The notes under the pieces are model-generated. The model ran no database searches. It saw only the letters and a program-made list of their open reading frames with translations, and had not been told where the DNA came from. Shown in pieces: positions 10,188 through 19,077 of a stretch of DNA of 64,000 bases (the stretch's first letter is position 1; every line of letters starts with the position of its first letter). The DNA is from Niastella sp. OAS944 (GTDB lineage Bacteria; Bacteroidota; Bacteroidia; Chitinophagales; Chitinophagaceae): NCBI GenBank assembly GCA_024809215.1, contig JANUBW010000002.1, forward strand, positions 1 through 64,000, given 5' to 3'. The position numbers and the translations under genes are program-made.

Positions 10188-11582
10188 TTACTTAGTAGCA
10201 GTTGCAGCTGCAGTAGCCTTGCTGTTCAAAGTACTTAACAATAATTCTTTTAATTCAGGTTGAGAAGGACGGGGCGAATCAACTGTTACAATTTTTCCAT
10301 CCTGGTCAAATACCAGAAAACGGGGAATGCCCCTGATATCATAATACTTTGCGAAATCGCTCCAGCCTTTGGCGTATAACTGAATTCCTTTAAGTTGTTC
10401 TTTATCTACAAACTGTTTCCACTTTTCGAAATCCTTTTCTTCATCAACTGAAATAGAAACAAAGGCAATGTCTTTATCCCTTAACTCTTCCTCAAGCTTT
10501 TTCAGATGGGGGATCTGCGCTCTACAAGGCCCGCACCAGGTAGCCCAAACATCAACCAGCACCACTTTACCTTTCAGGCTGGCCAAAGTAACCTTTTTGC
10601 CGTTGATATCGGGATAAGAAAAGTTAAACGCCATATCACCTTTTTTAAAAGTACCCACCTTCTTCAACATGCGAAAATACCTTGCCTGCATTGAATCGCT
10701 TACCAGGTATTTTTTATAGGGCTCTATTTCAGCAGTAAAAGTTTCAAGCGTTTTATAACTGCTCATAAATCCTTCAACATATATACCCTTTATGGTATCA
10801 TTTCCGAAGTAAGGAAGTATATCTGCCAGTTTAAGTCTTTTGGTTGAGTCTGGTGTTATTACCCTTGTATAAACATAGTTGAAATACATTCTAACCAGGT
10901 CGGTACCAAAAGCAAAATTCAGAATAGCACCATCGGCATATTTATTGGGTTGATAAACACCTGCGTAATAGGGCACAAAATCATCTTTGCCGGGGTGTTT
11001 GCTATTAGGCGTATACAGAAATTTCAATGCAGCATGTTCCATTTCTGCATCGATCAACTTTTTCATTACTGCATTGAAAGCCGCATTGGGTGTAACCACC
11101 TTCTTTTTAAACGCTTCGGCCTTTGGTACAAAAGCAGTAAGGGTGGGGAAGAAGCTGGCATAAGTGGCCGTGTCTTTCCGGGGAAATACGCTCATTTGCG
11201 TAACGGGATAAGAAAGATCATCCCACTCTTTCAAAATTCTATTTTCCGGTGTGGGCTGTATATACTGATACCCTTCATCAGAAATAGCGATATTTATTTT
11301 GTCGCCCGATTTAAGGTACACGCGAACCAATGTCTTTTTAGCCTGGTTGCTCAGATAATAAAAACCGTTCTTTATATCGGGCAATGCAAAAGCAAACTGT
11401 TGTTGTTTATTTAAGCGCGCCGAGGCCAGTTCAATCTTTTCGCCATTAATTACATCGAAAATAACAACCGCTGTCGCATTCTCTTTTTTCATAGTGCCCT
11501 GCACCATAGTGAGTTTTGTTTGCGCTGTTGAGAACAAGGTGGCCAAACAAAAACAAACAATAAATAAAACCCTGATTTTCAT
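10188..11582 (-). CDS. TlpA-family thioredoxin with DUF4369-like N-terminal domain
   Basis: 464 residues. A signal peptide (MKIRVLFIVCFCLATLFSTAQ) is followed by a beta-rich DUF4369-like domain (about residues 25-130), a helical middle region, and a C-terminal thioredoxin/AhpC-TSA fold. The redox motif is WCGPC (Cys350 and Cys353), preceded by GKVVLVDVWAT and followed by a cis-proline region (RGIPRFLVFDQDG). It is a predicted periplasmic thiol-disulfide reductase. Such proteins are often encoded beside SusC/SusD loci in Bacteroidota, and here the gene is divergent from the sigma factor at 11854. The substrate is unknown. Confidence 0.88.
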   Translation of the reverse strand: MKIRVLFIVCFCLATLFSTAQTKLTMVQGTMKKENATAVVIFDVINGEKIELASARLNKQQQFAFALPDIKNGFYYLSNQAKKTLVRVYLKSGDKINIAISDEGYQYIQPTPENRILKEWDDLSYPVTQMSVFPRKDTATYASFFPTLTAFVPKAEAFKKKVVTPNAAFNAVMKKLIDAEMEHAALKFLYTPNSKHPGKDDFVPYYAGVYQPNKYADGAILNFAFGTDLVRMYFNYVYTRVITPDSTKRLKLADILPYFGNDTIKGIYVEGFMSSYKTLETFTAEIEPYKKYLVSDSMQARYFRMLKKVGTFKKGDMAFNFSYPDINGKKVTLASLKGKVVLVDVWATWCGPCRAQIPHLKKLEEELRDKDIAFVSISVDEEKDFEKWKQFVDKEQLKGIQLYAKGWSDFAKYYDIRGIPRFLVFDQDGKIVTVDSPRPSQPELKELLLSTLNSKATAAATATK

Positions 11583-11853
11583 TTAATAGTTATTTTAATA
11601 ATAGTTGTTTGTCTGCAGATACTATAATTTGCAGCGAATTTTGGTTGCAACCGGTAAAAATGCCGAACGACCATTAGTCAAATGGGATAAAGCTCTGATG
11701 CCCAATGCACCGTTCGGCAATAGAATAAACGATGTGAAATTTTTTTTTACCCCAGGTAAGAAGAAAGAGTTTTCGAAAAAAGCATATAACTGCTTTACAA
11801 TAATTTATGTAAAACGTAATTTTATTTTAATATTGGGGCACTTTTAAGGTTTC
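11583..11853. other. Divergent intergenic region
   Basis: This region should hold promoters for the TlpA-like gene (minus) and the sigma-factor operon (plus). It is AT-rich near 11790-11840. An 80-codon frame at 11605-11847 has no recognisable domain and is not called. No clear TAnnTTTG promoter pair was found. Confidence 0.4.
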
Positions 11854-12489
11854 ATGGACATCAGCCAAAACGCACATATAGAGGAACAAAAGTTATGGAA
11901 TACCTTTTTGAAGGGGGATGACAAAAGCCTTGAAATTATTTACAGGCGTTATTTCGACGAGCTGTATAATTATGGAAATAAATGGCTTAATGACATTTCT
12001 CTCACCGAAGATTCTATACAGGACCTGTTCGTAAAGCTGCTTCGCACCCGCCAGAACCTTTCCCAAACCACTTCCATCAAATACTATTTGTTCAGGGCAT
12101 TCAGAAGTATTGTTTTAGACAAACTGAAATCAAAAAATAAGACCGCCTTAATTGACGAAGCAGGGAAATCGCTTTTCGTGCTCGACCTGTCGCCCGAAAA
12201 GAAAATGATCCTGCAGGAAGAAGTGCTGTCATTACAACAAAAATTGGCAACTGCCCTCGATGCACTTACACCCCGGCAGCGGGAAGCCATCTTTTTACGC
12301 TATATAGAAGGCTTTTCATACGAGCAGGTGGCCACTATGATGGACCTTACCGCCAAAGGCACCTATAAGCTGATGGCCAGGGCAATTGACGCCTTAAAAG
12401 AACAAATGAAAGGAACCGCCTGGCATATTTTAGTGCCGGCCGGATTATTTATACCATTTCTGAAATATTTTTTAAAAATGATGGGGTAA
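11854..12489 (+). CDS. ECF sigma factor (FecI-like)
   Basis: 211 residues. Region 2 is about residues 25-95 (IYRRYFDELYNYGNKW, SIQDLFVKLL), and region 4 is about 135-190 (LTPRQREAIFLRYIEGFSYEQVA) with a helix-turn-helix. It directs RNA polymerase to the promoter of a target nutrient-uptake operon. A FecR anti-sigma gene and a SusC gene with an STN domain follow, the standard arrangement for cell-surface signalling. One oddity is a hydrophobic C-terminal tail (about residues 190-211, HILVPAGLFIPFLKYFL) beyond region 4, which could contact the membrane. The start codon is supported by the match at the N-terminus of region 2. Confidence 0.92.
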   Translation: MDISQNAHIEEQKLWNTFLKGDDKSLEIIYRRYFDELYNYGNKWLNDISLTEDSIQDLFVKLLRTRQNLSQTTSIKYYLFRAFRSIVLDKLKSKNKTALIDEAGKSLFVLDLSPEKKMILQEEVLSLQQKLATALDALTPRQREAIFLRYIEGFSYEQVATMMDLTAKGTYKLMARAIDALKEQMKGTAWHILVPAGLFIPFLKYFLKMMG

Positions 12490-12598
12490 TAATATGATGT
12501 ACAGTCGTTTTATCATTTACACTAATCGCCAAATCACCTAAACACCCTTTTCTGCGGTGCATATTGTTTAGCGCATGCCGAAAAAGGGCCGACGCCTT

Positions 12599-13627
12599 AT
12601 GTCAGATCAGTACATAAAATATTATCAATACACGGTTTCCGACTTTATGTTGGATGAGGATTTCCTGTTGTGGATCAAACAACCGGATGAAACCAGGGAT
12701 GCATTCTGGAACGGACTGCTACTGGTACAACCTCAACATGCTGATAATATTTCAGATGCCCGTAAACTTGCAGCAGCACTCAATGTTCAAAAAGAAGTTG
12801 TTGCAGAGTCTACAAAAAACAGGATCTGGCAATCGGTAATATCGGCTGCTGAAACCTCAAATGGTAAAGTAGCTGTTATGCGTCGTTCTGTTTGGTTAGC
12901 GGCGGCAGCAGCAGTTCTATTGATCGCTGGCAGTTTGGTAGTTTACCAATACCTGAAGAGCGACCTCGAACTGATAAGAACAGCGTATGGCGAAAAACGT
13001 ACCCTTACTTTGCCCGATGGCAGTAAGGTAGTGCTGAACGCCAATTCACAAATAGAATTTGCTTCGGAGCCAAAAGACAATACACCGCGCGAAGTGTGGA
13101 TGACGGGTGAAGCGTATTTTGATGTAGTGCATAAAAATAAGACCGGTACACCAGTTCAGGAAGCCGAACGTTTCATTGTGCATTTGCCGAACATGAACGT
13201 TGAGGTACTTGGAACAACCTTCACCATTAATACCAGGCGAGAACAGGAGCAGGTGGTGTTGCAAACCGGAAGTGTGAAAGTGCAGGTAAATTCAAAACCG
13301 GAAACTATATACCTGAAACCCGGCGAATTGATCAGTTATAACAAAGACAAAAAGCAACTTTCCAAAACTACGACCAATCCCACCGATATTGCCTTATGGA
13401 AGGAAGATCAGCTGAAATTCGATAACACGCCGCTAAGCGAGATCGTAAAACTCATCGAAGACAATTACGGCTACAAAGTGGAGGTTACCGACAGCTCATT
13501 GTTGAACCGCACCATCGGCGGCACCCTTTCTTCAGAAAATCAGGAGATCCTTTTCAAAGCACTGGAAAACATGTTGGAGGTTAAAATTACTATTAACGGC
13601 AAAACGTTATCAATAAGCAAGCAATAA
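12599..13627 (+). CDS. FecR-family anti-sigma factor
   Basis: 342 residues from the ATG at 12599; an ATG eight codons earlier (12575) would add a basic MPKKGRRL leader. Cytoplasmic N-terminus with WIKQPDETRDAFW, one transmembrane helix (about residues 97-118), a periplasmic FecR domain (about 125-240; LPDGSKVVLNANSQIEF, GEAYFDV) and a C-terminal DUF4974 domain (about 270-342; LKFDNTPLSEIVKLIEDNYG). It is expected to hold the sigma factor inactive until the SusC STN domain signals that ligand is bound. It lies 109 bp downstream of the sigma gene and 16 bp upstream of the SusC gene. Confidence 0.92.
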   Translation: MSDQYIKYYQYTVSDFMLDEDFLLWIKQPDETRDAFWNGLLLVQPQHADNISDARKLAAALNVQKEVVAESTKNRIWQSVISAAETSNGKVAVMRRSVWLAAAAAVLLIAGSLVVYQYLKSDLELIRTAYGEKRTLTLPDGSKVVLNANSQIEFASEPKDNTPREVWMTGEAYFDVVHKNKTGTPVQEAERFIVHLPNMNVEVLGTTFTINTRREQEQVVLQTGSVKVQVNSKPETIYLKPGELISYNKDKKQLSKTTTNPTDIALWKEDQLKFDNTPLSEIVKLIEDNYGYKVEVTDSSLLNRTIGGTLSSENQEILFKALENMLEVKITINGKTLSISKQ

Positions 13628-13643
13628 ACCGACCATTAAATAA

Positions 13644-16600
13644 GTGCTACTGACAAAACTGCTTACTCAAAGCAAGGTGTATGTTATTGCCATTGTGGTA
13701 GGGTTTTGTATTGCCTGGCAGCAACCTACGCCCATACAATCAGTACTCGATTCCATTGCAGCTTACTATAAAATAAACTTTGCTTACGAAACCAGCCTGC
13801 TTCAACATGTAACTACCTCATACCACTTTGTGCCCGGCAGCACGCCATTGCAAAAAGTGTTGCAGGAATTATTAACGCCACTTGGGTTAAAAGCATCCCG
13901 GCTCGATAATAAGAACTTTGCAATTGTATCGGCCAAACGGTTTTCAACTACAGAACCAACTACATTAATTGAAGAATCTATAGTACTACCGGATATCCCG
14001 GATTCCCTGTTTAAACCCAAAAACCAGTTGCTGGAGCAGGTGATTGTTACAACAGGTTTATACAAAAGGCCAAAAGAGAATTTTACCGGTGCAGCCACCA
14101 CCATTTCGGGTGAAGAATTGCGTAAGGTGAATGGTGTAAATTTGCTTGATGCCTTAAAAGTATTTGACCCCGCCATTCGTATTTCCGATAACATACAATT
14201 TGGAAGCGACCCCAACCGGTTACCAACGATCACCTTGCGCGGCACCAATAACTTTCCGCAGCAAACAACCGGTGCCGCCGTCCCCGCTTCAGGCGCCGAC
14301 TTCATGGCCAACTACTCAAACAATCCCAATCAACCCTTATTTATCCTCGACGGGTTTGAAGTAAGCCTGCAAAAAATATACGACCTCGACATAAACCGGG
14401 TGGCCAGCTTTACTATTTTAAAAGATGCAGCAGCCACTTCAATGTATGGCTCAAAAGCCGCCAATGGTGTTATTGTGGTAGAAACCCGGCAACCACAAAT
14501 GGGCAGGTTACGAATAAGCTACAGCGGTATGGTGCAGGTAACAGCGCCCGATCTTACGGTATATGACTTAACCAATGCTGCCGAGAAACTGGAGGTTGAG
14601 CGACTGGCTGGCGTATATTCAGCCTATGCAACCGGCATTAGACCCGATGCCGATGCGGTATTACGAGAACGATATGCGACCAGGTTAACAGCTGTGCAAA
14701 AAGGCGTAAATACATATTGGTTATCGAAACCGGTAACAACCGGTATTGGCAGCCGGCATTCATTATACCTCGAAGGTGGTGATGCCTTTGTACGGTATGG
14801 TATCGATCTTTCGTACATCAACAATACCGGCGTAATGAAGAACAGCAACCGCAGGAATTACAGTGGCGGCATGAACTTCAGTTACCGGCATAAAGGCCTG
14901 ATGCTAAAAAATGTTTTATCCATCGCATTTATCAATGGCAACAATTCAAATTATGGCCCGTTCAGCGATTACACAGCACAAAACCAATACTGGAACCCAT
15001 ACGACTCAACGGGTCATGTGGTAAGCGTACTGGAAACTATAAAGAACCCCGTAACACCGGGCGCTACCAGTTCTTTTTATAACCCATTATACAATGCAGC
15101 GTTGAATGTGGTTAATAAAATGTCGTACACCAACATCATCAATGCCACCAATATAGAATGGCTGTTGAGCAAAGGACTCAGGCTTTCAGGTCGAATGCAG
15201 ATCACAAAACAACACGACGAAAGCGACAAATTCTTACCGGCCAAACATACCAAATTCGCTAACGAAACAGACAATACTAAAAAAGGAAGTTATACAAAAG
15301 GCGAGGGGCATTTCTTTTCCTACGATGGAACCTTGCAATTGGATTACAGCAAACGTAGTGGCAAACATCTTTTACTTAATTCAACCGGCGGAAGCATTGC
15401 GCAAACAAACAGCGACTTTATGACGGTGACCGTAACCGGTTTTCCCAATGAACGGCTCGACCAGATAAATTTTGGAAATGGTTATCCTTCAAATACCAAA
15501 CCTGTTTATGAGAATATCACCACCCGGCAGATCTCAGGCTATACCAACTTCAACTATAGTTACGATAACCGGTATGCAGCCGATCTAAGTATCCGTACAG
15601 ATGGTTCTTCCCAATTTGGCAGCGAAAAACGCTTTGGCACTTTTTGGAGCGCGGGCGTAAGCTGGAACCTGCACAAAGAAAAGATACTGGCCCATATACA
15701 GCACATCAACCTTATGCGCATTCGTGCCAGTATGGGCACCACCGGCGATAGCCGGTTTCAATCGTTCATGGGTATAAGCACCTACCAATACTATACCGAT
15801 CAAAACTACCGCGGCCAGGTTGGCGCTATCCTCAGCAGCTTTGGCAATAATAATTTGCAATGGCAAAGCACATTGAAAAGAAACCTGGGCATCGATCTTG
15901 GGTTATTCAAAAACCATGTATACCTAAACTTCGATGTATTTCGCGAAAATACCGATCAGCTGATACTCGATATCACTTCACCGCCATCGATGGGTGTTAC
16001 CAGTTATAAAGAAAATGTAGGCGGGCTCGGGAACCGGGGCTATGAGTTTAAGCTAAACATATTCCCAATAAAAAATGAACATAAACGGCTTTACTGGAGC
16101 ATATTTGCCAATGGGCTGCATACCCGGGATTATATAAAATCAATTTCAAACTCCCTCAAAAAGCTGAACCAGTTAAACGACGCCAACAGCACCGATCCCA
16201 ATTCAACTGATTACAATAAACAGGTATTGCCGCAATACCGTTTTCAGGAAGGCATGAGTGTAAATACCATATGGGCTGTGCCTTCACTTGGCATTGACCC
16301 CAGCACCGGGCGTGAAGTATTTGTAAGAAAAGATGGTACCATCTCTTACACCTGGAACGTGGCCGATAAAGTACCGGTTGGCAATACCATCCCCGATCTG
16401 CGGGGCAGCTTTGGCACCAATATAACCTGGAAAGGTCTTTCCATGGGTTTGTATTTCTCCTATGAACTTGGTGCACAGATCTATAATCAAACGTTGGTGA
16501 ACAGGGTAGAGGTAACAGACTTCACGTATAATGCAGATCGACGGGTATTACTTGGTCGTTGGACAAAACCCGGCGATGTTACATACTTCAAAGGCCTGGT

Positions 16601-16859
16601 GAATGAGAACGGCGTTACGGTAACCACACCCACCAATGCCACTTCGCGTTTTGTACAAAAGAACAATTTTGTAAATGCAGAAAGCATTTCCGTGTCATAT
16701 CAATTATCGAACAAGCTGAATAAAAAACTACATATCAATAACACAAGGATCACATTTATTACCAATGATCTTAAGCGCTGGTCGTCGATACAGGTGGAAC
16801 GCGGGCTCGATTATCCATTTGCCCGCAACTTTACTTTAAACGTAAGCACCACCTTTTGA
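13644..16859 (+). CDS. SusC/RagA TonB-dependent transporter with STN signalling domain
   Basis: 1071 residues from a GTG at 13644. A signal/anchor segment is followed by an STN domain (about residues 30-95; IQSVLDSIAAYYKINFAYE), then directly by a plug domain (about 135-280). The plug carries the SusC/RagA signature (LKDAAATSMYGSKAANGVIVVE). The C-terminal barrel ends in a typical FTLNVSTTF strand. The usual carboxypeptidase-regulatory-like repeat of SusC proteins is not seen between STN and plug. It is predicted to import a ligand captured by the SusD partner, powered by TonB, and to signal to FecR through STN. No glycosidase or peptidase is adjacent, so the substrate is unknown. Confidence 0.93.
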   Translation: MLLTKLLTQSKVYVIAIVVGFCIAWQQPTPIQSVLDSIAAYYKINFAYETSLLQHVTTSYHFVPGSTPLQKVLQELLTPLGLKASRLDNKNFAIVSAKRFSTTEPTTLIEESIVLPDIPDSLFKPKNQLLEQVIVTTGLYKRPKENFTGAATTISGEELRKVNGVNLLDALKVFDPAIRISDNIQFGSDPNRLPTITLRGTNNFPQQTTGAAVPASGADFMANYSNNPNQPLFILDGFEVSLQKIYDLDINRVASFTILKDAAATSMYGSKAANGVIVVETRQPQMGRLRISYSGMVQVTAPDLTVYDLTNAAEKLEVERLAGVYSAYATGIRPDADAVLRERYATRLTAVQKGVNTYWLSKPVTTGIGSRHSLYLEGGDAFVRYGIDLSYINNTGVMKNSNRRNYSGGMNFSYRHKGLMLKNVLSIAFINGNNSNYGPFSDYTAQNQYWNPYDSTGHVVSVLETIKNPVTPGATSSFYNPLYNAALNVVNKMSYTNIINATNIEWLLSKGLRLSGRMQITKQHDESDKFLPAKHTKFANETDNTKKGSYTKGEGHFFSYDGTLQLDYSKRSGKHLLLNSTGGSIAQTNSDFMTVTVTGFPNERLDQINFGNGYPSNTKPVYENITTRQISGYTNFNYSYDNRYAADLSIRTDGSSQFGSEKRFGTFWSAGVSWNLHKEKILAHIQHINLMRIRASMGTTGDSRFQSFMGISTYQYYTDQNYRGQVGAILSSFGNNNLQWQSTLKRNLGIDLGLFKNHVYLNFDVFRENTDQLILDITSPPSMGVTSYKENVGGLGNRGYEFKLNIFPIKNEHKRLYWSIFANGLHTRDYIKSISNSLKKLNQLNDANSTDPNSTDYNKQVLPQYRFQEGMSVNTIWAVPSLGIDPSTGREVFVRKDGTISYTWNVADKVPVGNTIPDLRGSFGTNITWKGLSMGLYFSYELGAQIYNQTLVNRVEVTDFTYNADRRVLLGRWTKPGDVTYFKGLVNENGVTVTTPTNATSRFVQKNNFVNAESISVSYQLSNKLNKKLHINNTRITFITNDLKRWSSIQVERGLDYPFARNFTLNVSTTF

Positions 16860-16878
16860 TCATTAGTAAACAGTAACA

Positions 16879-18312
16879 ATGAAATTTAAATACCTCATAT
16901 ATATTTTTATTGCAGCCAGCCTTACAATAGGCATGGGCTGTAAAAAATGGCTCGATGTATCGCCAAAGACCCAGGTGCGGGAGCGGGACCTTTTTGAAAC
17001 AGAAGATGGATTTAAGGATGCCCTCATAGGCTGCTACCAGCTATTAAGCGATAAAAAAGCCTACGGACAAAACCTTACCATGGGATTTGCCGATGCGCTG
17101 GCGCAACGCTATAACACGCTTTCTACAAGCCATATTTTTTATGCAGCAAGTAGATACCAGTACACAAATGCGGCCGTTAAAACGTATATAAAAGATATCT
17201 GGGGCGCTTTATATGCCGGGGTAGCCAACGTAAACAATATACTTGAGCAGATAGATAACAGGAAAACAGTTTTCAGCGGCAACAATTACAATGTTGTGAA
17301 AGGCGAGGCCCTGGCAATAAGAGCATTATTGCACTTCGATCTGCTTCGACTGTTTGGCACAGCGCCCATAGTAAATGCAAACAAGCCATCGATACCCTAT
17401 GTAACAACCTTCGATAAAGAAATATATCCACTGCTAACCGTCACCGAAGTAATAAACAATTGCCTCACCGACCTGAATGCTGCTGCTGAATTATTACGGC
17501 TCAACAAAACCATTCATACTGTTTATAACGATGATCCATTTCTTTCTTATACCCGCAATCATCTGAATTATTGGGCCGTGAAAGGTTTGCAGGCAAGGCT
17601 CCACCTTTACAAAGGCGACAAAGCGGCCGCCCTGGCAGCAGCGCTTGAAGTAATAAACGAAGGCGGCCCTCAATTTCCATTTGTAACACCGGCCGCCGCG
17701 GCAGCTGTCAATAACCGCGACCGGGTTTATGCCACAGAACAACTGTTCAGTATATATGCTTATAAACTGGCAGACTATGCAAAAGATTATTTTAAGACAG
17801 AAGCCGCAAACGGAATACCTGCTTTATATACATCTACCACCGACCTGAATAATTTATATGAAACAACCAATGGTGGCAGTTCCGACATCCGGTATCTGTA
17901 TTGGTTCAATTCCTATGGCTCCGGTTATTCAGCCACTAAATATTGGCAGGATGATTATTCGGAACAGGAATCGGTAATGCAGTTAAAAGGACTTATACCG
18001 ATTATAAGATTTTCAGAAATGTATTATATCGCCGCTGAATGCGCCGCCACACCGGCTGATGGAGTATCTTATTTAAATGTCGTTCGCAGCAAAAGAGGCA
18101 TACCAGCTTTACCAACCGCACTTAACGCTGCGGCACTTGAAACCGAAATTCTAAAAGAATATAAAAAAGAGACCTATGCCGAGGGGCAGTTATTCTATTA
18201 CTTTAAACGCAGGAATACAACCCGGGTCGATGGCAGTAATATCCTAATGAACGATGCTACCTGGATATTACCAATACCTGATGATGAAGTAGAATTTGCG
18301 AACCGGTTTTAA
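16879..18312 (+). CDS. SusD/RagB-family surface lipoprotein
   Basis: 477 residues. The lipoprotein signal (MKFKYLIYIFIAASLTIGMGC) has its lipobox cysteine at residue 21, followed by KKWLDVSPKTQV, a common SusD start. The helical TPR-like body includes EALAIRALLHFDLLRLFG (about residues 140-160), and the C-terminus has the FSEMYYIAAECA and LKEYKKETYAEGQLFYYFKR motifs typical of the family. SusD caps the SusC barrel and captures substrate at the cell surface. The gene begins 19 bp after susC. Confidence 0.94.
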   Translation: MKFKYLIYIFIAASLTIGMGCKKWLDVSPKTQVRERDLFETEDGFKDALIGCYQLLSDKKAYGQNLTMGFADALAQRYNTLSTSHIFYAASRYQYTNAAVKTYIKDIWGALYAGVANVNNILEQIDNRKTVFSGNNYNVVKGEALAIRALLHFDLLRLFGTAPIVNANKPSIPYVTTFDKEIYPLLTVTEVINNCLTDLNAAAELLRLNKTIHTVYNDDPFLSYTRNHLNYWAVKGLQARLHLYKGDKAAALAAALEVINEGGPQFPFVTPAAAAAVNNRDRVYATEQLFSIYAYKLADYAKDYFKTEAANGIPALYTSTTDLNNLYETTNGGSSDIRYLYWFNSYGSGYSATKYWQDDYSEQESVMQLKGLIPIIRFSEMYYIAAECAATPADGVSYLNVVRSKRGIPALPTALNAAALETEILKEYKKETYAEGQLFYYFKRRNTTRVDGSNILMNDATWILPIPDDEVEFANRF

Positions 18313-18326
18313 CCAACCAGTAAAAC

Positions 18327-19070
18327 ATGATTAGCAGGAAACTGTACATATTAATACCGGCACTTTTTGTATGGCTGGCTTGTAAGAAAAGCGAGCTCAC
18401 CAGCTATAAGCAAACCGATATGATATATGTTTATAAAGATTTTTACAACACCAATAAGGACAGCGTCACTTATTCATTTGCCATTAAGGCAAACAGCTTA
18501 ATCACCGATACTATAAAGGTGCCCTTACGAATTATGGGCAATGCCCGCGATAAAGACAGAAGGGTAGCCATACAAACAGTGGCCGATAACACAACAGCCA
18601 CCAGCCAGCAATACACTATACTGCCAACGATTGTAAAAGCTGGTTCATTTACCACCGATATACAAGTACTGGTAAACAGAACACCCGACATGAAAACAAG
18701 GGAAGTACGAATACTATTGGAAATAGCAGCATCAACCGATTTTTTACCAGGTGTTCCCAATACCACAGCAACCACCAGCAGGGCAGGGGGCGCCACCCAA
18801 TACCTAATAAAGATCAACGATCTTTTAACCAAACCATCGAACTGGGAAAGCCTGCTAAGCGCTTACTTTGGCGCTTACAGCCAGGTAAAATATAAATTCA
18901 TCATAGATGTAACAGGAAGAACGGAATTTCCTATAACCGGGCAGGATATGGTATCACCATCACAATTTCTATTTTATAAGAAATTATGCCGCGAGGCGCT
19001 TGAAAACTATAACACAACCAATGGGCCGTTAACAGATGAATTTGGAATGATTGTAACATTCCCTAATTAA
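18327..19070 (+). CDS. DUF4843-family lipoprotein
   Basis: 247 residues with lipobox ALFVWLAC (Cys19). The MIYVYKDFYNT segment followed by a beta-sandwich-like region resembles DUF4843 proteins, which occur almost only downstream of SusC/SusD pairs. It is probably a surface accessory lipoprotein that helps bind the operon's substrate. It starts 14 bp after susD and ends 7 bp before the next gene, so it belongs to the same transcript. No enzyme motif was seen. Confidence 0.82.
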   Translation: MISRKLYILIPALFVWLACKKSELTSYKQTDMIYVYKDFYNTNKDSVTYSFAIKANSLITDTIKVPLRIMGNARDKDRRVAIQTVADNTTATSQQYTILPTIVKAGSFTTDIQVLVNRTPDMKTREVRILLEIAASTDFLPGVPNTTATTSRAGGATQYLIKINDLLTKPSNWESLLSAYFGAYSQVKYKFIIDVTGRTEFPITGQDMVSPSQFLFYKKLCREALENYNTTNGPLTDEFGMIVTFPN

Positions 19071-19077
19071 TTGATAC

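Noticed and set aside
11605-11847. 80-codon frame upstream of the sigma factor
   Set aside because: No domain, AT-rich 3' part, and it lies where divergent promoters are expected.
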